Positions 3,001 through 5,670 of a stretch of DNA of 5,670 nt are shown here, piece after piece. Under the pieces are notes generated by a model. That model was not told the DNA's origin. It ran no database searches and saw nothing but the letters and a program-made list of their open reading frames with translations. This DNA is from Moraxella pluranimalium (lineage in GTDB: Bacteria > Pseudomonadota > Gammaproteobacteria > Pseudomonadales > Moraxellaceae). Positions within the stretch are counted from its first letter, which is position 1, and the number at the start of each line of letters is the position of its first letter. The DNA lies in assembly GCF_002014825.1 (NCBI RefSeq), contig NZ_MUYU01000039.1, forward strand, positions 1 through 5,670, given 5' to 3'. The translations under genes were made by a program, and so were the position numbers.

Positions 3001-5670
3001 AGAATGAGCGAAACAAGCTTGATATGCTGATGGAGATTGAAACCGTTAGCCAGTATGCAGGTGAGTTGGGTGAGTACACTATCACAGATGACGATAAAAA
3101 ACTCATTGATAAATCTCGTGAACAGGTAGAGTCTGTACTGGGTAAAGTAGGTGAGACTATTCCAAAGCAAGTACTAAGCTTGGCAGAGAAGTACAACATC
3201 AAGTTTGTTAAACCTGTGGAGTTCGTGGCTAACCCAAGAGCAGTAACACCTAGATATATCATGGGTGGTGGTACAGCTAAGACTCGTGAGTTCAAAGCTA
3301 TGATGGCTAATGCTGGCTTACAGTATGACTTGGCTGTACCAGATGATATGAAGCGTGAGGATAACCAAGGATCAAGTGATGCTGCTCATCAATGGCTGAA
3401 GCATAATATCAAAGATTACCCACGCAAAGGTGATAATGCTCTCTACCAAAACAATAGCATGAAAGTCACTTATTTATCTATCAATGAAGCAGATGCTGTA
3501 TATGTCAGTGATGCGATGTATGAGGGTAAAGATGGTCGCATCTATACTGGATTTAAAGCCAAAGAGATCATCAGCTATGCCAATAAACTGGATAAGCCAG
3601 TATATCTTTATAACCAGTATGAAAAGACTTGGTTGGGCTATGATCGTGTACAAAAAGAGTTTGTACCTACTCATGTTGGCTTAACCAGTCAACCTGCTGT
3701 CTTTGAAGGTGGTGGGATGAATGCTGATGCTATTATGGCTCTAATGGGCGATGGGGTAATCACAGAGAGTCCTGTTGCTGATATCACTGTTAATACTGCT
3801 ACAGAAAGCGTGGCAACAGAAGTACAGCCTACTATCAAAACAGTTGCTCAGCTTCAATCTTATATCTCTGGATTAACCAATGCTCATGCTTTTAGCAAGA
3901 GCTTGAATAAGTATCTGATGAGTGCTGTAAAAGACTTCAATCCAAAAGTGAAAATTGATGTTAGTGAAGTCACTGGGGGTTATGCTAAGTATGATCTAAG
4001 CAATAACACCATTACGCTTGATCCTGTTATCCATGACCCAACAGCAGCGGATGGGGCTAAGCTTAAGCTGATTAACCATGAGCTACTTCATGCACTGACT
4101 GAAGCCAGTATTCAAAGTAACAATCCAAAGTATGCTAAGCCTATCAATCATCTATATCAAATGATGGATCAAGTGCTACAAGCATGGCATAGTGGTACAA
4201 CCAGTCCTGAGCTTAATGATATTTTAAATATCATCAAAGATCTACCAAGAGAGCAGGCACTGAGTGAGTTTGTGGCTTATGGTATGACTGAACCTGCGAT
4301 GGCTAAGTTTATTGATAATACCCTTAAGCTAGAGAATATCAAAGGCTTAACACTGTCTAAACGAGTTAGTCATGCCTTTGATTACTTTATCGCTGCTGTG
4401 TATTCTGCTCTTGGCTTAGGCAAGACAGGGTATAAAGCCTTTGCTGAAACTGTTCATGATTTGATGGATACAGTGACAGATTTACCTGTGACACCAGTAC
4501 AACCTGTCTATAGTAAATCAGCAATGAAATCAGTACAGGAGAATATCAAGCGTGGTAAGGACGCTATGAATAAAGCAATCGTAACTAAAGCTGATGTTAA
4601 GCGTGCGATGTATCGCAATGATATTGGCTGGGTTGATTTTGTTTGGGGTAGTACAGGTACTATCAAAGCCAATGGTAAAACCAAAGGTGCTATGGGTATC
4701 AGCCATATCATTGAAGCTCGTATGCGTAAAGATGATATGAGCTATGATGAAGTGGTTGAAATGCTTGAAAATAAGGTGGTACAGGCAATCGCTTCAGGTA
4801 GTACAAGTCAAGTATATGAACGAGGGACTGCAAGAAGTATCTTTATTGAGTACAGCGGATACCGTGTGACACTCATTAAGAGAGAAGGTAGTAATAGCTG
4901 GCTTATGAACGCTTTTGAAATATTTGATGAAAAGTCAGATGGTGATAAGGCAAAGAGTAACGATTTGTCCTTATCTACGCACAACACCCCTACACGTCAT
5001 CGTGGTGATGTGGGAGCATCTGATAAAACTAATGTATCACAAAACGAAACAGAGAGCAACGATACCACTCGTTTCTCTCAAGTGTTTGATGAAATCCATA
5101 AGCAATCAGCAACTGAAGTCTATAAACGCATAAAAGATGAAGGCATCACTACTGAATGGTCTAATCACTTGGATTTAATGGTATCAACCATTTACGATAC
5201 ACACTATGAGTCGCTAACAGCTGATATGAAGTCTGTACTGGATGAAAGCTTTGATACTGTGTTTAGCAACAACCCAATCAGTATGACTGATAAAGAGTCA
5301 GCTGCTTATGCTGCTGTGTTTGCTGTACTCAAGCATATCTATGAAGAAGGTACAAACAGACATTTAATCTCAGAGCTGAATAAAGTATATGAGCAGGTAG
5401 TCAATCAATTTGCTACAGTTGAAGATTACTCACCTGAAGACTACACTGCTGCACAAGACATGAACGATAAACAGTATATGTCTTATATTGAAAACCAGTT
5501 CAATGAAATCTTTAGAGATACCAGCTCTGATGCTATCCCTAAAGTACTAGCTTTGATCCTGACTAATCAGCAGTTCTCAAATAAAACCAAAGCTAAGCTT
5601 AAACTTCGTGAATTAAAGCATGACACTTGGTTTGATAAGCTGATGAATATCTGTGTACCGGTACAATATT
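6..5670 (+). CDS. Giant phage polyvalent protein with N4 vRNAP-like RNA polymerase, SLOG-like, metallopeptidase and PBECR1 nuclease domains (partial)
   Basis: One frame stays open for about 1,888 codons; I read it line by line and found no stop after the TAG at 3-5. Residue numbers here count from the TTG at position 6. The order is RNA polymerase (1 to ~1075), SLOG-like Rossmann domain (~1079-1238), linker, HELLH zincin (~1280-1492), linker, PBECR1-type nuclease (~1527-1641), polar linker (1641-1688), and degenerate zincin-like domain (1689 to the edge). The frame runs off the 3' edge. At the 5' side no start is convincing: the first ATG is at 114 and has no Shine-Dalgarno sequence before it, and the polymerase lacks part of the N-terminal region that N4 vRNAP has before its TxxGR motif. 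I therefore treat the gene as partial at both ends. No signal peptide or clear membrane segment is seen. By family knowledge, N4 vRNAP is about 3,500 residues, is packaged in the virion and is injected with the DNA; virion location here is inference. No regulatory signal is visible. Confidence 0.93.
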   Translation, partial: MTGTYRGVSALTLANSLGSRVTQTLNIKRSSFGSDKMESDLHSALGNWVITAMQGADLIHIQEMSMADHEANIAKLDMNPDDQKALLEESQQTTKANSAFSVARFVSFTDETGEGRNDLLDEIAELNKGTGSFLADIMGGVSMARYPLLRAPKPESVKEKIKRTIAKVSKVQAERVSKAQQESMVIEEDFFALATGLEAEHSDAFHQMIGSQVTQEQLDSKHDRDHAGMLGKAEATKRDWENAVSWITAIPAVNGVREYWDTMFMAVNSRMHLNATVMNIQGSKLHRAMADLKNFKVSIKIKQKGKSTLESMVAKLKDKGSKIKAKDLTNEELKLMFYIRAMGENAEGSEDFIETWIKNSEYAETFKTGFTVDKLPSYVFIPAFLDYMGQDYIQDAMKAVTKQMNGEKLTASEMDKITTAVADMDMGASSLRALMEMTKFHNATENQEATVSLTTSLGLGSDGLNNGAALAHIWNGAIDKKLLDRTGFYVSQSQYRNYFQARHDNTVGDYYTGFVDFLKAALDPNLSDSYIQKINDKITRLEDELAKAKTKDPAKQEQIQQLQTSLKHIESIQKVHTALSKRSVAKAILVPFNYGAGMKALGRSVFGEFMKDTQAIMVKAANKDKEAYQRYLDGEISKEEYDVIREKVIYDKGKEGKDPSLAELMEVIQDLTGQKTVSLVVENDPTTDGKKGEVNFDTSINPRVLLHAWFDQKTETKLQEVYDNSVGEAVIATLRQYEEDYINAKQVNMELLQANIALFTEVYKKVEAKAIQKVIERDTLHWIKQGYSEEEAKKIAEKEMQIVGLTDQDRQEYVHKIMDGLQAKIHTAYSAERNETGSMIQLTENDSVLKGDTDGISENEFYVMNEDGLLQTFSGNTGIRTRELTGKALLANSAQTQSMDSYISSYAMALGKRININVHDANIGALDNQIDMINHQNKAAFIALASYNGQLESLKALKQTTEAMLELHETKEIELDLSQSGATMGALSALYKQSGSVWQNERNKLDMLMEIETVSQYAGELGEYTITDDDKKLIDKSREQVESVLGKVGETIPKQVLSLAEKYNIKFVKPVEFVANPRAVTPRYIMGGGTAKTREFKAMMANAGLQYDLAVPDDMKREDNQGSSDAAHQWLKHNIKDYPRKGDNALYQNNSMKVTYLSINEADAVYVSDAMYEGKDGRIYTGFKAKEIISYANKLDKPVYLYNQYEKTWLGYDRVQKEFVPTHVGLTSQPAVFEGGGMNADAIMALMGDGVITESPVADITVNTATESVATEVQPTIKTVAQLQSYISGLTNAHAFSKSLNKYLMSAVKDFNPKVKIDVSEVTGGYAKYDLSNNTITLDPVIHDPTAADGAKLKLINHELLHALTEASIQSNNPKYAKPINHLYQMMDQVLQAWHSGTTSPELNDILNIIKDLPREQALSEFVAYGMTEPAMAKFIDNTLKLENIKGLTLSKRVSHAFDYFIAAVYSALGLGKTGYKAFAETVHDLMDTVTDLPVTPVQPVYSKSAMKSVQENIKRGKDAMNKAIVTKADVKRAMYRNDIGWVDFVWGSTGTIKANGKTKGAMGISHIIEARMRKDDMSYDEVVEMLENKVVQAIASGSTSQVYERGTARSIFIEYSGYRVTLIKREGSNSWLMNAFEIFDEKSDGDKAKSNDLSLSTHNTPTRHRGDVGASDKTNVSQNETESNDTTRFSQVFDEIHKQSATEVYKRIKDEGITTEWSNHLDLMVSTIYDTHYESLTADMKSVLDESFDTVFSNNPISMTDKESAAYAAVFAVLKHIYEEGTNRHLISELNKVYEQVVNQFATVEDYSPEDYTAAQDMNDKQYMSYIENQFNEIFRDTSSDAIPKVLALILTNQQFSNKTKAKLKLRELKHDTWFDKLMNICVPVQY
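801..866 (+). other. RNAP TxxGR-region equivalent (VNSRM ... NIQGSKLHR)
   Basis: Residues 266-287 contain AVNSRMH, then about ten residues later NIQGSKLHR. In N4-like polymerases the T-x-x-G-R motif, which contacts the RNA-DNA hybrid, is followed by a strand and then an N-P-Q-x-x-K-L-x-R-like segment; the pattern matches in spacing and character. The arginine (R270) is kept, while the usual threonine and glycine appear as alanine or valine and serine. R270 lies 192 residues before motif A, compared with 135 in N4, implying insertions. The identification is by analogy and is less secure than motifs A to C. Confidence 0.55.
1383..1421 (+). other. RNAP motif A (catalytic Asp462)
   Basis: The segment GSDGLNNGAALAH at residues 460-472 matches the single-subunit RNAP motif A pattern (in T7, D-G-S-C-S-G-I-Q-H). 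D462 would bind catalytic metal. The D-G-x-x-N/S-G core and a C-terminal histidine are present. An RTGFY segment downstream (residues ~485-489) fits the palm region that follows. Confidence 0.8.
1596..1742 (+). other. Predicted coiled-coil helices between RNAP motifs A and B
   Basis: Residues about 531-579 are dense in Lys, Glu, Gln and Leu/Ile with heptad-like spacing (for example KITRLEDELAKAKTKD, then QEQIQQLQTSLKHIESIQK), with one D-P break between two helices. They lie just before motif B, where the fingers subdomain is expected, and may form a helical hairpin projecting from it. The call is by eye, without a coiled-coil predictor. Confidence 0.6.
1749..1790 (+). other. RNAP motif B / O-helix (R582, K586, Y594-G595)
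   Basis: The segment RSVAKAILVPFNYG gives R-x3-K-x7-Y-G exactly, as in T7 RNAP (R627, K631, Y639) and N4 vRNAP (R666, K670, Y678). These residues bind the incoming NTP; the tyrosine is known to discriminate ribose from deoxyribose in this family. It is preceded by LSK, so the local context also resembles the K-R-S-V start of the T7 motif. This is the strongest single piece of evidence for the polymerase call. Confidence 0.85.
2751..2777 (+). other. RNAP motif C (VHDA, catalytic Asp920)
   Basis: INVHDANIG at residues 916-924 is the H-D motif C of single-subunit RNA polymerases (T7 has V-H-D-S). D920 would be the second metal-binding aspartate. The segment before it (AQTQSMDSYISSYA, then LGKRI) forms the helix that normally leads into the motif C hairpin. 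Confidence 0.82.
3240..3719 (+). other. SLOG/YpsA-like Rossmann nucleotide-binding domain (putative)
   Basis: Residues about 1079-1238 begin with a glycine-rich turn (RYIMGGGTAKTREF). They then run through a strand with NEADAVYVSD (residues 1160-1169), a YTGFKAKEIISYANKL helix, the strand KPVYLY (1197-1202), N-Q-x-x-x-x-W (W1209), and finally LTSQPAVFEGGGM. Large phage and mobile-element proteins often carry a domain with this progression: 'nADAVya...', 'GGTg....A...gKPVyvyd', '..W...', then 'FaGiGtR'. It belongs to the DprA/YpsA-like SLOG superfamily, whose members bind nucleotides or nucleotide-derived ligands. The usual GGTG before the helix is here replaced by RIYTGF, so ligand binding may differ. 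It follows the polymerase almost directly, with no extended linker. The exact ligand and role are unknown. Confidence 0.6.
3765..3842 (+). other. Thr/Val/Pro-rich interdomain linker
   Basis: Residues 1254-1279 are rich in Thr, Ser, Val, Ala and Glu, with few large hydrophobics (ESPVADITVNTATESVATE, then VQPTIKT). It looks unstructured and separates the SLOG-like domain from the metallopeptidase. It is a plausible place for proteolytic cleavage, but no specific cleavage site is recognisable. Confidence 0.55.
3843..4481 (+). other. Zincin metallopeptidase domain (MPTase-PolyVal type, HELLH)
   Basis: This domain probably hydrolyses peptide bonds with a zinc ion. H1358-E1359-L-L-H1362 is a perfect HExxH motif in a helix (INHELLHALTEA). 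A second helix 63 residues from H1358 carries LSEFVAYGMTEPAM, whose E1421 is the likely third zinc ligand, as in phage polyvalent-protein peptidases with an E-F-V-A-x-x-x-x-x-P pattern. A YDLSNNTITLDP strand (residues ~1329-1340) lies upstream, as expected for the edge strand of a zincin. The end of the domain contains a hydrophobic helix (FDYFIAAVYSALGLG) typical of this group. Possible roles are self-processing of the giant protein or cleavage of a host target; the sequence does not decide. Confidence 0.78.
4482..4583 (+). other. Short Pro/Val linker and basic helix before the nuclease
   Basis: Residues 1493-1503 (LPVTPVQPVYS) look extended and proline-rich. They are followed by a basic amphipathic helix (SAMKSVQENIKRGKDAMNKA) that leads into the nuclease domain. 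No catalytic motif is visible. Confidence 0.5.
4584..4928 (+). other. PBECR1-type (Barnase-EndoU-ColicinE5/D-RelE-like) nuclease domain
   Basis: Residues about 1527-1641 match the phage BECR-fold nuclease family, predicted endoribonucleases. Diagnostic pieces occur in order: GWVDFVWGS (1541-1549), a loop then GISHIIEARM (1564-1573, with H1567, E1570 and R1572), a helix ending in VVQAIASGS, an R-S-I-F-I-E-Y-S-G-Y-R-V strand pair, and the closing strand W1632-L-M-N-A-F-E (residues 1632-1638). The family is known from polyvalent proteins of phages and conjugative elements and is thought to act as a toxin or host-RNA-targeting effector. All core strands are present, so it looks intact. No separate immunity protein can be seen, but the window contains only this one gene. 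The exact catalytic residues are not asserted; H1567 and R1572 are candidates. Confidence 0.78.
4926..5069 (+). other. Polar low-complexity linker
   Basis: Residues 1641-1688 are almost entirely Ser, Thr, Asn, Asp, Lys and Glu with a few His, Arg and Pro, and almost no aliphatics after LSLS. This is a flexible, probably disordered tether between the nuclease and the last domain, and the most exposed linker of the window. Confidence 0.65.
5070..5670 (+). other. Degenerate zincin-like domain (second copy, catalytically dead; incomplete)
   Basis: Residues 1689-1888 are mainly helical and would otherwise be called unknown. They align with the HELLH domain upstream. A strand FSNNPISM (1753-1760) parallels LSNNTITL (1331-1338). 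AAVFAVL (1769-1775) falls where HELLHAL (1358-1364) stands, and the following 20 residues continue without a gap to a shared aromatic (KVY at 1795, HLY at 1384). Later AIPKVLALILTNQQF (from residue 1843) parallels ALSEFVAYGMTEPAM. At the three ligand positions this copy has Ala, Ala and Lys instead of His, His and Glu, so it should not bind zinc. A regulatory or structural role is inferred. The alignment was made by eye and similarity is low, so homology is probable but not certain. The domain runs into the window edge. Confidence 0.45.
5654..5665. repeat. 12-base perfect palindrome at the 3' edge, sharing 9 bases with the 5' edge
   Basis: TGTACCGGTACA reads the same on both strands. Its ACCGGTACA part also occurs at 9-17, only eight bases from the start of the window. 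The outermost bases are loosely inverted copies too: AATAGTTG at the start, and AATATTGT on the reverse strand at the end. It lies within the coding frame. It may be a contig-end artefact or chance; function is unknown. Confidence 0.5.

Larger units (their letters stand above)
6..3230 (+). other. Single-subunit RNA polymerase domain, N4 virion RNAP-like
   Basis: This region should polymerise RNA from a DNA template using the T7/N4 single-subunit fold and two catalytic Mg2+ ions. The catalytic set is complete: motif A aspartate D462, motif B R582/K586/Y594 and motif C D920. The A-to-B distance (120 residues) and the Y-to-D distance from B to C (326 residues) are much closer to N4 mini-vRNAP (D559, R666, K670, Y678, D951) than to T7 RNAP (D537, R627, K631, Y639, D812). 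After motif C about 155 residues remain before the next domain, the same tail length as in the N4 minimal polymerase. The N-terminal part before the TxxGR equivalent is about 270 residues here against about 420 in N4, so it is probably cut by the window edge. N4 family numbers are recalled from the literature; the assignment rests on motif order and spacing, not on a search. Confidence 0.82.

Noticed and set aside
2852..3295. 147-codon open frame on the minus strand
   Set aside because: It lies fully inside the polymerase and early SLOG coding frame, its translation is Ser/Leu/Cys-rich as expected for the antisense of this codon usage, and it has no recognisable domain.
3474..3684. Overlapping open frames on both strands
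   Set aside because: Both lie within the SLOG-like domain, whose own frame has clear family patterns. Neither shadow frame has a ribosome binding site or motifs.
3849..4481. Peptidoglycan hydrolase or tail lysin reading of the HELLH domain
   Set aside because: The flanking pattern (SEFVAYG with a downstream hydrophobic helix) fits polyvalent-protein zincins better, and no cell-wall-binding repeat is present.
4915..5133. 72-codon plus-strand frame in another phase across the nuclease end and the polar linker
   Set aside because: The main frame remains open and carries the nuclease end; the alternative reading is compositionally odd and has no start signal.
1..5670. CRISPR arrays, tRNA or rRNA genes, insertion sequences, promoters and terminators
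   Set aside because: No tandem spaced repeats, cloverleaf or transposase sequence is seen, and the whole window is coding, leaving no intergenic room. Promoter-like AT stretches inside the frame cannot be distinguished from codons.

Overview
The window is a single, uninterrupted + strand reading frame. It has no stop from position 6 to the last base (about 1,888 codons) and is open at the 3' edge. No other convincing gene, RNA gene, promoter, terminator or intergenic space is visible. Translated, it is an interior piece of a very large phage-type protein. Base composition is moderate to AT-leaning, and codons favour GCT, GAT, AAA and GAA. This would suit a phage of a moderately AT-rich Gram-negative host, but the host cannot be assigned from this sequence.

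Layout in residues, counting from the TTG at position 6. Residues 1 to about 1075 are a single-subunit DNA-dependent RNA polymerase resembling the phage N4 virion RNA polymerase (vRNAP). It has a TxxGR-region equivalent (VNSRM, R270), motif A (D462, DGLNNG), motif B (R582-x3-K586-x7-Y594-G) and motif C (VHDA, D920), in the canonical order and with N4-like spacing. Residues about 1079-1238 resemble the SLOG/YpsA-like Rossmann nucleotide-binding domain found in large phage proteins. Residues about 1280-1492 are a zincin metallopeptidase (HELLH, downstream SEFVAYG). Residues about 1527-1641 match the phage Barnase-EndoU-ColicinE5/D-RelE-like nuclease family (PBECR1 type). A polar linker follows. 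Residues about 1689-1888 appear to be a second copy of the metallopeptidase fold in which every zinc ligand is replaced.

The architecture is that of a 'polyvalent protein': a phage polypeptide carrying several enzymes that could be delivered together with the genome. Inferred roles: the polymerase transcribes early phage genes, the peptidase could cut the giant chain into parts or attack a host protein, the nuclease could attack host RNA, and the SLOG domain could sense or process a nucleotide. None of these roles is proven by sequence. The fusion of an N4-type polymerase to an effector cassette, and the apparently dead duplicate zincin, are the two points most worth attention.

The edges need care. 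A TAG lies in frame at positions 3-5, and both ends carry the same 9-base ACCGGTACA element. The polymerase also looks truncated at its N-terminus, so the apparent 5' stop may be a contig-end artefact rather than the true gene boundary.
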